From contig JAENRP010000079.1 in the NCBI GenBank assembly GCA_024741835.1, forward strand, positions 1-64,000: a DNA stretch of 64,000 bases, written 5' to 3'. The position numbers and the translations under genes are program-made. The notes below the pieces were generated by a model that saw only the letters and a program-made list of their open reading frames with translations, was not told where the DNA came from and did not search any database. Each line of letters begins with the position of its first letter. Position 1 is the stretch's first letter. Source of the stretch: Diplocarpon mali. Its lineage: Eukaryota > Ascomycota > Leotiomycetes > Helotiales > Drepanopezizaceae. Positions 33,539 to 45,509 of the stretch are shown in pieces.

Positions 33539-34920
33539 TCACTCGGGCTTCTTAGCAATCATCAGGTACATCGGCGTGAACAAGCCTTCCCTAGCCCCTA
33601 GCACCAGCGCGTCGGCAGCCTTCGCAAGACTCGCAGCGGTCCTAGCACTCCCCCTCGGCGCCAGCCGCAAGACCTCCATCCCCGCAAGCAGCTTCTCGAC
33701 GCCTCTTCTCGCCATGTTCGTCATGCGGAAGATCGTGAAGAAGTCCCACACAGAGCCCATATACCGGAAGTCTCCAGCGAGCGGGTAGTACCACGGTATA
33801 GCGTCTGGCCGGCGAGCGAGGTCCTCTGCGAGCTCGAGAACGAGGCCTGCGGAGGTGATTGCGGCGTGTGCTTCGGAGATGGGAGCCATGTTGGCGATTC
33901 CATCGCCTTGCTCGATATCCAGGCGGATGCTGCGGTGATGAGCATCTGTGGGATCGTACTCGTCGGTCATAAGCCATTCGTAGACTCCAAACGTGCCGCC
34001 GGCTGGCAGAGGTTAGCATTGCTCTCACTGCACGGTTGGGACCATAGTTGCGAGGTGGCTCCACTATCCTGCTATCTGCAAGAGGCTAGGACCGGACGAC
34101 TCACGCTTTAAGACGCGGAAGATCTCCGAGTAAACGCCCTCTAGAGACGGTGCGTGGACTGTAGCCTCGATTGCATAGACAGCATCGAACGAGTTATCCG
34201 GAAATGGTAGTTGCTAGGACCATCAGCCATGCTTCTCGAGCGAGATCAGTACAGACCATGAAGTCGCCCTTGACGAAGTTGACCTGGCTCGACATGCCGC
34301 ACCTCTCAGCAGCCCTCGTGGCCCTCTGGATCTGGTAGTCGTTGATGTTGACGCCGGTGATTCGGACATCGGCAAACCTGGCAATCTCGCGAGCAGGCCC
34401 GCCGACTCCACAGCCCACGTCAAGCACCTCCATACCGCTCTTCAGACCCATTTGCGAGGCGAGGTAGTGCTCGTGTCGAGCGATGGCCTGGTGGAATGGC
34501 TCGTTGGCTGCGAAGCGGCAGAAGTGGAAGGACTGGCCCCATGCCTCTTCGTAGAGACCAGTTGCCAGGTCATAGTAGCTATTGGAGCCTGGAGTCAGTA
34601 CTGAGTCCTTCGTCTAGCTGCACTGGTGTCGACTCACTTTCTGGTGAGGTTGGCATAGTCCTCCTTGCGATCCTGAGGCTGTTAGCCAGATACAGGACAA
34701 GGTGTTTTCCCCCCATTACCTCGCGGTCCTCGACAGTCTCGATGCTCGCGTCTTTGTTGTCCCAATGCTTGAAATAGGCATCCGCAGCTGCTCCTTGAGC
34801 ATTTGAATCCTTCTTCAACATTGCCAGGAAGGCGGAATTCTCTGCTGCAGATTTTCCGTGCAAAGCTTTGTTGAAAGCAGCATCTCGCTCATGGTTCTCC
34901 TTCGCAAGGTATTCCGACAT
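33539..34920 (-). CDS. erg6: Sterol 24-C-methyltransferase (Erg6)
   Basis: Transfers a methyl group from S-adenosylmethionine to C-24 of the sterol side chain in ergosterol synthesis, at the ER and lipid droplets. Five exons: 34920-34720, 34672-34638, 34578-34257, 34213-34105 and 34002-33539 (introns of 47, 59, 43 and 102 bp), giving 376 aa against 383 in yeast. The start [13 protein letters not shown] fits the family. The sterol-binding segment [14 protein letters not shown] is at 88-101; the SAM motif [11 protein letters not shown] is at 131-140; [10 protein letters not shown] follows. The joins [10 protein letters not shown] and [13 protein letters not shown] confirm the splicing, including one 35-bp exon. 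The C-terminus carries the usual [18 protein letters not shown] box sits about 200 bp upstream. Many Pezizomycotina have two Erg6 paralogues; which one this is cannot be told. Confidence 0.95.
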
Positions 34921-35120
34921 GCTGGAAGATGGCTGTTGAAGCTGGACACGAGGAAGCTTTGAAGAAGGGGAGGGGGGAGTGGAGAAATTTGATCTTATGT
35001 GTTGAAGAGGAAACTCAAGGCTTTTAAGCTTCGATGGAGTTTCTGGATTCCGATGATAGAGCTGCTGTGAATTCTTGTCCACCGCCCAAAGAGTATTCGG
35101 GTTCGAAATCGCCAGCCGCT

Positions 35121-35125
35121 ATTGG
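35121..35125 (-). promoter_or_regulatory. CCAAT box upstream of erg6
   Basis: CCAAT on the minus strand about 200 bp before the erg6 start codon, a position usual for binding by the Hap/CBC complex. A pentamer occurs often by chance. Confidence 0.3.
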
Positions 35126-36718
35126 CTCAGGTATGCTTAACCTTAAAAGTTATGGGCAAGCAGCTCACCCAGGCCGGCGTAACTGAGTCCCTGCATTGTT
35201 GTTGATGTTGATACCTTGTACCTGGACCCATAAATCCAAACCCGAATACGCTCGGCAAATCACAATCCAGGAGAAGAAGACCTTGCAGCTTCCTGCCCAC
35301 CGCTCGTGTTCGTGTTGAAACGCGGCGTATCATTGGATGATCAAGCTCTACTGGCAACGACGGTCAAAGTCAACAATCTCAACACATCTGAACCGCAGAG
35401 GCAGAGGGAAACTCGTGCAAAGCAAGTGGGACCTAATTTCGAGTAGACGATGAACAAAGCAGATCTCTCCCATGCGCAGGCAGAAGGCTCGGGGAAGTGC
35501 AACGATCCAGGTCCCGCCGTAATCGATGTGCAGCTCCAAGAATGGAGGCCCTTCACTCGATCTCAAACGTCGCGGAATCGATACAGCGCCAGGAGAGAAC
35601 CAACATGCAATGGTATTACCACGGCGGGAAGCCAATTATCAAGCAGCAATGCAGGCGGCTCTACGAGTTTGTAGACGGAGACCGAGGCCGAGAGACATTC
35701 CAGCTGGGAGCCCAGGCACCGAACAAACAGTCAACGCCCCGATCCGCACCTCTGCGTGGACTTCGTGACGCTCCCCCGCCCGACGCTGTATCGAACTCGG
35801 GATTGGAGATTACTTGCTTGACCTGCACAGACCGGTACATGGACAGCGCGTGCGGTCAAGTCTGATGGAGAGAAGTGAAGCGGACGACGTAGCTCGAGAT
35901 GTTCTCCAGACTCCCAGCTGTGTAGCTCACTGAAAACGTGAATGTCCCATCTTGTGTATACGTTCAACAAAATGTAATAGCATTTATCATACGGTATAAT
36001 TCGCAGATTCGTAGACGGAGTTGAAATGACCCTGATACGGTATAATCGTATCCGTAGATGAAGAGGCTGTACTGTAGGTATGTAGGGGCCTAGGTGTAAT
36101 GATGGACAAAACGCTAGGCAGGACATCACGTCTGCGCTACTTGGTAACCTCAACCTATCTACGCGCGTTTTACACCCATCTTAGTACAAGCACGGTAATT
36201 ATCTAGGTGAGGTATTCATCTAGAGTAAAATCTCTACGCGATTAAAGCGTCTGTCTAGCCAAGGTAAACTACCTAAAGTATTCTACGAGAGTATCTAACG
36301 AAAGTACCTGACGAATATGACTCCAAGGTATCTACACTCCCTGCTCGACTCAGCCTATCTAGCGATAAACCAACGCCCCCTCTTCAAATACCCGGAACAC
36401 AAATCCTCATAAACACAGACGCCCAACGTGAAAGTCTCCGCGGTAATACTATCTCCGTCCCCTCTCCACGCCTTGTCCGAGGGGAGGATGAACAAGCCGG
36501 CAGAACACAGAACACAAATACCATATGCAGAAAAGCAACCATAGAAAACGGAGCACTGGGCTACCTAGTTGGCGTCGTGAGCTCCCTTGCTTGGTTTATA
36601 TAACCAAACTCAGAAACAGACCCACTGCTGGTTCTCGCTAACCCTGAGACCGGTCGGCTATGGTGTTTATCTATCTATCCAGGTCGGTGGGTGGGTATAA
36701 TGAGCAGCAGCAGCGCAG

Positions 36719-36740
36719 CTCTCTCTCTCTCTCTCTCTCT
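36719..36740. repeat. (CT)n microsatellite
   Basis: Eleven CT dinucleotides following a short AGC-rich run. Confidence 0.95.
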
Positions 36741-37359
36741 GTCTAGTAGCTCTCTATCAGCATTCATTGAGGAGAACGGAAAAAACAAGGGCTACTCTAC
36801 TCTACCCTACTACCCCCATTCCACGCCACACTAACAATGCCCAACACCTTAGTGACACCCTGTACGTCAGCTACATCAGCAGCCTACATATACCATATAC
36901 ACCGCTCAACCAATACCAGATAGTATACCATCCCTTCCCTCCCTCTCTTCCTCCCCCTCCCTCTAAGTCAAGACAAATTACATTTAACCCTCTCGCGTCT
37001 CGCTTCTCGCCTAGTACGTACCACTGACTACCTTGTACATCATATATAGTGCCATATTACCACCGTACCATCCCCACCCGCTACCTTCTCGGTGTTGAGG
37101 ATGCGCTCCGGCTCTCGTAGCAAGGATGGAGGGTGATGGCTATGTCCTACTTTTTTTTGATCCTGAATATTAATATGATGGATGATAGATGGTGGACAAC
37201 AGATGGTAGTGACCCTCTACCTCTCTACCCTACCCTGTCCTACTAGCGACCAGTGACCCAGTGAACCAGCGACACACCAGATAGCGTGGTCGTTAGGGAT
37301 TAGTGGCCTTACTTACCTGACCTCCTCAACTTGTCCCTTTACCTATACCTATATATATA

Positions 37360-37432
37360 TCCCTATGCATATCTCTGTCCCTATCCCTATCCATATCCCT
37401 ATCCCTATCCCTATCCCTATCCCTATCCCTCT
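37360..37432. repeat. (CCCTAT)n hexanucleotide repeat
   Basis: About nine CCCTAT hexamers with variants (CCATAT, CTCTGT). One base away from the CCCTAA fungal telomere unit, but internal and flanked by unique sequence. Confidence 0.9.
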
Positions 37433-38330
37433 AGCTAAGCCAAGATATGCTACATCGTAACAACATAATCAAGCAGCAACATATAACTGCAGCACAGGTA
37501 CCCTCTTTGCCCGCCTTGGCTACCTTAGCCACCTCTCCTCCAGTCCACTCCAGCCCAGCAGCAAGCGATGCTCCCTTCGATTCACTAGACTGATACCGAC
37601 ACAGGATACAAGAGAGAGAACATACGAGATGCACGCTGTACCTCGCCCGGGCTGGTCTGCGGCAATGAGACGTGTGCGTGCCGCAGATGGTCCAAGAGAG
37701 CGAGAGCGAGAGCGAGGATCGCCATCCTGCCGACTTCACTTCTGGCAGCACCACGTAGAGGGTGGTGGTATGTGACCGTGGACGGATCCTCCGCACGCAT
37801 CGTCAGACTGCGTCAACTCAGATCGGCCTTGCCGGGCTGCTCTAGCCCACCGAACCAAGGCCCGAGAAACAATGCGACGATGGGAAAGGAGAGTGTTGGG
37901 ATCACGTTAGGTGATTGTGTGCACAGGTGAAGCTCTCTCGAATACGTTGCGTTATTTTCGGGTGTAAAAGCTTGCGCTCGAAGCTCCTCCTCGAGAGCGG
38001 AGAGTAAATACAGTAGCTGCTACGCCGTACCTGTCATGTGACTGCTCACATGACCATTGATCATGTGACCTGTATACCGACCGAGAGCGACGAGATCAGA
38101 CGGCCGGTTCAAAAGTTACTTTCCCCCGGCACGCTCGCTCGCGAGCCCGAGGGAGACGGCGTGGCTCCCCACGCCCAACGCCGTGCGCGGATACATACAC
38201 TCGCCTCGGACCAGCGACGGCGTGAGTGAGCTGCATGTCTCGCTCCACCGTCTCATCCCGCCCAGTCCCCTAGCCCGCCGAGCCGAACGTCCAGCGCGAA
38301 AACAAACAAACACGCAAACCAAACCCCCCC

Positions 38331-38355
38331 CTCCTCCTCCTCCTCCTCCTCCTCC
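38331..38355. repeat. (CTC)n microsatellite
   Basis: Eight CTC units eight bases downstream of the stop codon of the small membrane-protein gene at 38363, so probably within its 3' UTR. Confidence 0.95.
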
Positions 38356-38362
38356 CGGCCGC

Positions 38363-38584
38363 CTACTTCTTCGCGTTCTTCGCGTTCTTCGCGGGCTTCG
38401 GCTTCTTGTACGGCCGGTTCGTGACGATGTGGATGTAGAAGGCCAGCATGCCCAAGCTCGACATGGCCATCAGGACCAGCGAGAGGTTGACGAACAGCAT
38501 CGGCGACCTCTGCAGCACGTCGGTGGCCTTCTTGGTGAAGCCGAGGAACTTGAAGGCGTCGGGCCCGGAGAAGGTGATGGCCAT
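38363..38584 (-). CDS. Small single-pass membrane protein, 73 aa
   Basis: An intronless frame starting in a strong context (CACCATGGCC). The N-terminal 28 residues are amphipathic with several Lys and Phe; one hydrophobic helix covers about 29-55 (start MLFVNLSLVLMAMSSLGMLA); the tail is highly basic and made of repeated Lys-Asn-Ala units encoded by nine-base repeats. Size and layout resemble small subunits of mitochondrial or ER membrane complexes, but I do not recognise the family. Codon use is strongly GC-biased in the third position, unlike the chance frames nearby, which supports a real gene. Confidence 0.65.
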   Translation of the reverse strand: MAITFSGPDAFKFLGFTKKATDVLQRSPMLFVNLSLVLMAMSSLGMLAFYIHIVTNRPYKKPKPAKNAKNAKK

Positions 38585-40093
38585 GGTGGAGGCGGAGGCG
38601 CAGCGCCGCGCAGAGGGGGAGAGATGGGGCGGGTGGTGGGGGTGGGTTTAGGAATTGACTCTGATGCTGAGCTCCGACTCGGCCCAGCGTAGCGCGCGAT
38701 CCACGGGGGCAAGCGGCGGTCGAGGCGGGTCTGATATGTAGGATGGGTGAATCCAGAGAGCCCGCTCCACAGACAAGCAACCCGGTGCGAGGAGATCACG
38801 TCGTCGTCGTCGTCGGCGTGACAGGAAGATCCACGAGTGCCACAAGCCGCTGCAGCGATGGGGGCAGAGAGAGAGGAGAAACAACACACTTCCAGCCACA
38901 CATCCGTATCGTGGCGGGGGGCGGGGAGCATGATAATGACCATGATCACCTGGGTGCTATTGCCGGCCGGAACGTGAGGCTTAAGGCGTGACAGGACGAC
39001 GTTTCAGGGGCGCATTGGGGACGCGACATGTCTGGGTCTCGGAGGGCCGCAGCCGCGACGATGCGCCCGGCGGCGGCGGGCGTGGTGTTTTGCAATCACT
39101 CGTCCCCCGTCCCCGGCCCGGCCGGCGTTGTGGTGGAGGAGGGTCTGGTGGCGGGCTGGGCTGGTGAGGAGGCTGACCTGTCCACGGGTAGGGCGCGCCA
39201 TGTGAAGAAGGGGTTTCACAGGTTTCTGATGGATGCAGATCGAGAGAGAGGGAGAGAGGGAGAGAGGGAGGGAGATCTATCTGCCCAGAGACGTATCAAA
39301 GCACCTGCCATAATCCTCCCCCTTCAAAACTCCTCCACGAAGAAAAGAGCCGAGGCGAGTAAACAAGCTCCGCTTAGCGACTCAACACACGCTTGGATGA
39401 GATCTCTCGGGTGGCACGTCGAACCNNNNNNCCCCCCTCCCTCTCTTCTTCTACTCTACAAACATGATCTATACAATCTGTAATACCTGCACGGTTCTAC
39501 CACACGCGGGATAGGGACAGGATCACGGCCCAGACGAGTGCCGGCTCCAGAAAGATGCGGCTGGTCGGTCTCCGGCGGTAGACCCGACGGCGATGATCGG
39601 AGAGAGAAACCCTCTCTCCGCGAGATCCTCTCCTCTCCTCTCATCTTTCCTGCTTTCTCTTTCTTCCACGGCTCGAGACGCGGGATTCTGTCATGCGATA
39701 CACACCGTGCACGTGTGCGGAGGGCGACTGGCCGGAGCGGATTTTACCAAGGCCCGAGGCGGTCCGGCCAGACAGACACGAACGGCGTCGCGCGCGCGAA
39801 GGGCCCCGGCCGGGCGCGGCGAGGAGATGGAGAGAGCCCGGGGGAGGAGACGATTGGTAAGTCGGGAAGCGTAAACCAGAGAATAAGCTCTGCCTCCTCC
39901 GTCTCCGTCCATCAGGCTCGCTGCACAGCGGGGCGCGCGAATAACAAGAGAAAAGCTCGCCGTCCGTGGCATCCCCCATCCCCCATCCCCCATCCCCAAT
40001 TCCCAATCCCCCTCCCTTCCCTCCATGTCCTCCCTCTCCCTCGCAGCTCCAAGCACCCCGAGCCTCCTCTTCCCGACCTGCGCTCCCGTCACG
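38585..40093. other. Intergenic between divergent genes
   Basis: About 1.5 kb shared upstream region of the 73-aa gene (-) and the alpha/beta-barrel candidate (+). It holds a GAGAGAGG-type repeat near 39240-39270, a 6-N gap, and a CATCCCC repeat near 39968-40000. No gene recognised. Confidence 0.5.
39426..39431. other. Assembly gap (6 N)
   Basis: Six N followed by a C-rich run, in non-coding sequence. Confidence 0.99.
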
Positions 40094-40911
40094 ATGCCCT
40101 ACCTCGCCGTCAGCATCCCCGCCGTGGCCGAGGCGGACAAGTACGACTTCCTCGCGGCCTTCCCGAGCATCGCCCGCAGCATCCGAGAGCTCCCCGGCGT
40201 GCTGAGCGTCGCCGGCGGCCCGATCCTGGCCGAGCGGAGGAGGGCGCTGACCGAGTTCAAGTTCCTCCGGATCATCGGTGAGTCGACACCATCCCGACCT
40301 CTCTTTGCCTCCTCTCCGAGCCGGCCTCTTGGGTCCTCCTCCTCTCCCCTCTCCGAACCGGACGAGAGGAGAATGGAAAGAGAGGGAGAGAGGAGGAAGA
40401 AGGAGAAGAAGAAGAAGAGACCACAAAACACCATCTGAACCTTACCCTCTCCCCCCTTTCCCCCCGTGTAGCATTCGCAAGCCTCGAAGATCAGAAAGCC
40501 TACGAGGCCTCGGATGTCGCCCGCGCCAGCCGGGACAGGCACGAGAGGCGCGCCGGCGGCCCCCTCTACGACGCCACCTTCGCCGTGCCCGCCTACCCGT
40601 ACGCCGGCCAGGCGTCGCACGGCGTCACGGCCTTCTCGCGCATGACGCTGGTCGACGCCGGGGCCGAGGCCGACGTCGAGGCCGCGCGCCGGGCCCTCGT
40701 GGCGAGGTGTGGCAAGGGCTCCGAGAGCACCGGCGGCCTGAGCGTCGACGCGCCCGCGACGGCCCTGTCGCTCATCGGCTTCGCCGGCATGGAGGAGGCC
40801 TTTACCGCCCTGAGGGGCCCCGCCTGGGATGCCTGGGAGCATTACCACACCTTTGGCAAGGAGGCCAAGGATAGCGGCGCGGATGCGATGGTCAAGTTGG
40901 AGGTCTATTAA
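40094..40911 (+). CDS. Uncharacterised protein, possible dimeric alpha/beta barrel
   Basis: Exons 40094-40277 and 40472-40911 (194-bp intron, donor GTGAGT, acceptor TAG, phase 1) give 207 aa. The pattern of strand, helix with ELPGV, strand with GGPIL, then a KFLRIIAFASLEDQKAYEAS stretch is what ferredoxin-like ABM-type monooxygenase domains show, and a second similar half follows (TFAVPAY, then SLIGFAGMEEAFTAL). This fold call is by eye only. An in-frame ATG at 40025 would add a 23-residue leader that is Ser/Leu/Pro-rich; the shorter start is preferred because the folded region begins there. No signal peptide in the shorter form. Third codon positions are very GC-rich. Function unknown. Confidence 0.7.
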
Positions 40912-41311
40912 CGCGCCCGAGGGGCGGGGGAGGAGCCTGCGCGGCTTTGTGTATGCGCGGAGAGGCAGAGCACGATCCTCCCTCCCGACAAACTTCTACA
41001 CACCTGAACAAGAGCGAATGCAATGTATCAATTCATGTCTATATTCACAGGGCGCCCACTCACTCTGCCAGCGTGCAGATTGCACGGGGCCAAAATACAT
41101 ACGAGTCGTAAGAAGATTGTGGCGGCCTCGACGACAACACACCAAGGGAATACCCCAAATTACGTGCCTTCCCGCGTCCTGAGCTGCAGCCGTGGCCGGG
41201 TCTGTCTTGTACCTATCCTTTCTGTCCTATCCTTTCTGTCCAATCCCCGCCGAGTCCTCACGGGCGGATTGCGTTCATCCCCACACGTACATCCCCCCCC
41301 GACACAGGTGC
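40912..41311. other. Intergenic between convergent genes
   Basis: 400 bp shared 3' region of the preceding (+) and GH72 (-) genes; no element seen. Confidence 0.5.
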
Positions 41312-42776
41312 TCACAGGAGGGTGGCGCCCAGCAAGGCAAAAGCCACGCTGATGGCACTGACGAAGAGAGGAGCGGCGCTCAAGGGAGGTTGGAGAGGGG
41401 CCCCGGCAGCCTTGGAGGTCGAGGTGGCCGGGGAGCCGCTGGTGCCGGAAGAGCTTGATCCAGATGTCGCGGTTCCAGTGGAAGCCCCGCCAGCATTCTG
41501 GGATCCCGCTCCGTCCAGACCAGCACCTTTCCCAGCCCCCTTCTTAAACAGGGCCGCGGCGGCACTCGGGATGGCAGGCAAATCGTCGTTCTCGACTTCC
41601 CAGTTGGCAGACTTGGAGGGGCAGTTGGATGCACCTCCGGTAGAGTTGTATCCTCCATCGCCCGAGGGGTTGGAGGTTGCCTTGAACGCGCTCTGGAGAG
41701 CAGTGAAGTCGTCTAGGGGGGTGACGGTGTTACCAGAGATCGTCACGAGGCCGTACTTGCTCTCTTCTTGGGAGTACTCGTACACGAGGCCACCAGAGTA
41801 CACAGGAGTCATATCCTCGCTGTAGAGAGACTTGACCTCCTCCCACTTTCGGGTGTTGGTGTTGCACCCATACTCGGACAGGCTGGGATGATTAGCTTGG
41901 TCGAAAGAGGGGGGTGGCACAACTCACAAGATCGGGAGACCGTATCCGGTGAAGTTCTTGACCTTCTGATCCCAGCCAGAGGTGGTGAAGGACGACGGGT
42001 CGCACCAGGAGTAATCGTTGAAGGCGAAGAAATCACTGCGCTCCTCGTCCGGTCCACAGTTCATGTACTCGGCCATCTCCTTGCGGTTGGAGTCGACGTC
42101 GGCAGCAGAGTATCCGACGGGGATCTGACGGTAGTTCATGCTCTTGATGTAGTTTCTCATGTCCCGGGTGACGGCCTTGACATATGGTGCCGCCGGGGTG
42201 GTCGTATCGTCGTTGATCACCTCGTTACCGGAGAAGTAAGCTAGGGTGTTGCTGTAGCCCGAGAAAGCATCGATGGTCGCAAAGACGTTTTGGAGGTAGA
42301 CGGCGTTGTACGATGGGTGGGGGTCGCCTCGGTTGATGGAGTAGAGAGGCGTGTTGACATCGAGGACCAGGTAGATACCGGCGGCGGCCAACAGAGCCAT
42401 GCAGTCGTCGTGTTTTGCCGTGTTATCGACTGTGTAGATACGGATGGTGTTGATGCCCAACTTCTTGAAGTATTCAATGTCACGAGAGCATGTGGCCTTG
42501 TCTGCGATGGGGTCGATGAGTTTCGAGGAGCCTCCAGGCTGGTAGTCCACTCCTCTGATGTAGAATCTGCTGGTTCCCGAGAAGAAAGCTGGGCTACGTC
42601 AGTCTCGTCGTCGGGTCTTCAAGCATCACGATTGCTCTGATTGGTATCCTACCATTTCCCTTGACGGTGATTGCGGGGAGACTCGAGGTAGCGCGCTCCG
42701 CCATCTCTACTGGGGATGGATGAGCCAAGACGGTTGAGGCAGCAGCCAGTGCGGCGGCGACCGAGAAAGCCTTCAT
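41312..42776 (-). CDS. Beta-1,3-glucanosyltransferase, GH72 (Gel/Gas), GPI-anchored
   Basis: Elongates wall beta-1,3-glucan by cutting a donor chain and joining it to an acceptor at the outer face of the plasma membrane. Exons 42776-42653, 42588-41928 and 41882-41312 (introns of 64 and 45 bp) give 451 aa. A signal peptide covers about 1-18. Catalytic glutamates are Glu164 (FSGNEVIND, acid/base) and Glu265 (FLSEYGCN, nucleophile, rebuilt across the second splice), about 100 residues apart as usual. The C-terminal part is Ser/Thr/Gly-rich and ends with a hydrophobic GPI signal. There is no cysteine-rich CBM43 module, so it belongs with the Gel1/Gas-short type. Two CCAAT boxes lie about 370-405 bp upstream. 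Confidence 0.95.
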
Positions 42777-43146
42777 GATGTTGGATTTGTAGTTGAAGGG
42801 TGTGGGCTTTTCGTGCGGGGAGGGTAAAGTAGTAGTGTAGAACGAGTGATGGCCGTCTCGAAGAGAGTGAGAGACTGGGCCGCGAAGGGGGAGGAATAAA
42901 ACCGACAAAGGGGCCTTTACAACGAGTGATGCCCAAGAAGTGGTGAAGCAGAAGTTTTCTGATTGTTGTTGATGATGTTTTGTGAGTGGTTTGCAGGAGA
43001 GAGAGGGAAAGGAGAGAATGCGGCCAGGACATCATACGGCTGCGAGCATGCATGGATCCACATCTGGTACGGTCGAGCAGGGGTCTGTGCGGTGGGTCGA
43101 TTTGTTGACTTTCCAGGGCGAAGAGCGGAAGGATTACAGGGGTCTG

Positions 43147-43183
43147 ATTGGTGGGAAGCGTCACCTTCAAGGCTCGTGATTGG
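43147..43183 (-). promoter_or_regulatory. Two CCAAT boxes upstream of the GH72 gene
   Basis: CCAAT on the minus strand at 43147-43151 and 43179-43183, about 370 and 405 bp before the start codon. Suggestive only. Confidence 0.25.
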
Positions 43184-45448
43184 CCGGCCCTGGCCTTGGC
43201 GACTGCCGATGGGCACCTGGCTGCGTCTTATGCTGAACAAGACTCCCGAGCCTTCTTGAGCTGAGCTTGTTGGGCACAAGCACTGCCATGGCTGTTGAGC
43301 TCGGGTCTCGAGCACGGCAGCATCATACCGGATTCCCGAGATCGTATGTATGTGCGGACTCGGTATTGGATTGTGTCTGTACTGGATCGAATCGTATGGC
43401 ATCGTGCAGACGAGTGGCATGTCTCACCACTCCGCTCACGCATCAGATCCCAGAAAGCCTACCATCTATTATTAACCTGGAATCCTACCCCTGGCCATTC
43501 GGCGGCGACCATTGGACACGAGGCCGGGCTGCTACGGCGGCCGAGACAAGTGCAACAACGCAACTCTGAGTTTTGGGCGGCGCCACAGCACGGTGTGGGA
43601 GGTTAGGTACCCTCGTAAACTACCTGCATTTGAGTTCAACGCGAGGTATTGCAACGAGCACATACCCATGACGCGAATTACGGGATGGACTTTGGCCGCC
43701 TCGTCCAGCACGACCGTGAACTTGGGGGACGTTGATGCCCATCTCTGACCTTCGGTACGTCCCTCTCGTGGAGTTGTGATGATGTTGGGCCTCAGGCAGT
43801 TCCCAGGCCGATTCTGCGGTGCGAGGAGTGCGTTGTTGCGTGGGTTCCGGCAGCCACCGTAGAATCCCGCCCCGTACTCCCAAACAGGTCCGCATTTGAC
43901 CGTACACCGTCCATACTTTTCGTCCATACTTTTCGTCTTTACCTCAGCACAGCCAGTCCCGTTTCAACATGGATGTCCGTCGAACCGCACATCCGCACCG
44001 GATACGACGGAGGCTGACCTCATCGTTGCAAACGCAATTCGTGCTTTGTATATAACGATCAACGCGTCGTCGTCAGACTTTTCCTGGGTGCAAATCCCAA
44101 TCAGTGGAGTGGGCTGCATGCTGGCTATTTCGGGATGCCGGGCGGCCCAGTCGCTTTGGCGGCACGACTTCGGCCGAATGGGATGGTGGCGAAGCCGAAG
44201 AGAAGAACTCCTCGCCAGCTCGCGCAGCCCCGTGACGAAGCAGTCTTGGAGTATGGCCCACCCGTATGAATGATATGCAGGGGAACTCTGGTTACGAAGC
44301 CGGGTGCTCCGTGCTGGCCGTGAGCGTCCCAATCGTGACTACAGCAAACGCACGAGGCTTTCTTCTCGGACAATGCTCGAGTCGTCAGCAGAGGATCTCC
44401 CACGCCCACTGCTCAGCGTGGCTGGTGAGTCGAGAAGATCACCTCTCCTAATTCGAGTAGGTTATTATTATTACCTCAAATCTAAGTGACTCGTACCCTT
44501 TCGAGTACGCCAAAGATGTACTAGTCCAGATCTAGCCTCAAAGTTGTGCAAACTCCACCTATGACCCTAGCGCGCGAGCAGACGGAGAAAACTGGATGAA
44601 TCTCTTCCTCAAACAACCTTCAAGGATTCCCTCCGATTTGGCCGTACAGTACGTCGGCTTCGATCAGTACAAACCCTCCCTCGATTCTTGGACAACTTGA
44701 TAACTCGAAGATCCAAATCGCTACAGTGGAGATCGAATCTTCCCTCTCTGTAAACTCCTTGACTCGTAATAAAACAGGAGAATAAGACGTCGTACAAGGT
44801 GACGACGAGTTAGTACCTTGACGCGGTGTCTCCGGCGAACCTGTAGATTCTTTTTCCAGATTGTATCCTCCTGTCCAGAGCCGAGTTGGAGTCCTGTCGA
44901 CGGCGAGATATTACACCTGAATTTAAGCGAAGCGGGAACCTTTCGAAAGCTTTCGAATCAAAATAATCGGCGACTTCTTTCACAGCAAACCCTCCACTTC
45001 CGACGCCTGCCTGTATACTCTAGGATTGTTGTAATATGTACTTGTCATCGAACGGAGCTTGATAATAGATTCCAGGGAGAATAAGGCAGGTTATTGTGTA
45101 TCAGGAAAAAGGGGGAAAGGCTACACGTCGAAACTCTATAGCTTCAAAGATTTCTTTGAAAGCTAAATTTGAGCAGAAGAGTTGTAATCAATATCCGCCG
45201 TCGACTCGTAGAACGCTCAATTTGATTAAGCCGAGGGCAATGTGGGATTGCGGTTGCAGCTTCCTAGAGAGAGTCAGATGATTCGCGAGATATACAACCA
45301 CCTAGATAAGCCAGGCTCGCGACTCGGAGACACACTTGAAGAGAGCGTTGGAGACATCCGCCCACCGTACGCTCCAAGGTTGTCCCGCCGAGGAGGGTTC
45401 TTGCCCCTAACCGTCGGCGATTCTCTTGAGAACGATCAAGTGATGGGC

Positions 45449-45509
45449 ATCACTACACGCGGTACCCGGTCAAGACAGGAATCACTACGCGCGGTGCCCG
45501 GTCAAGACA
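45449..45509. repeat. 29-bp direct repeat, two copies
   Basis: Copies at 45449-45477 and 45481-45509 begin ATCACTAC and end GGTCAAGACA; they differ by two A/G transitions. Confidence 0.85.

Larger units (their letters stand above)
34921..38362. other. Gene-free interval with simple repeats
   Basis: About 3.4 kb containing the erg6 promoter, a (CT)n tract at 36719-36740 and a (CCCTAT)n tract at about 37360-37432. Short frames (for example 35497-35865) have no domain signals and overlap frames on the other strand. No RNA gene recognised. Confidence 0.5.

Noticed and set aside
37360..37432. A chromosome end
   Set aside because: Unique sequence with genes continues on both sides, and the unit is CCCTAT rather than CCCTAA.
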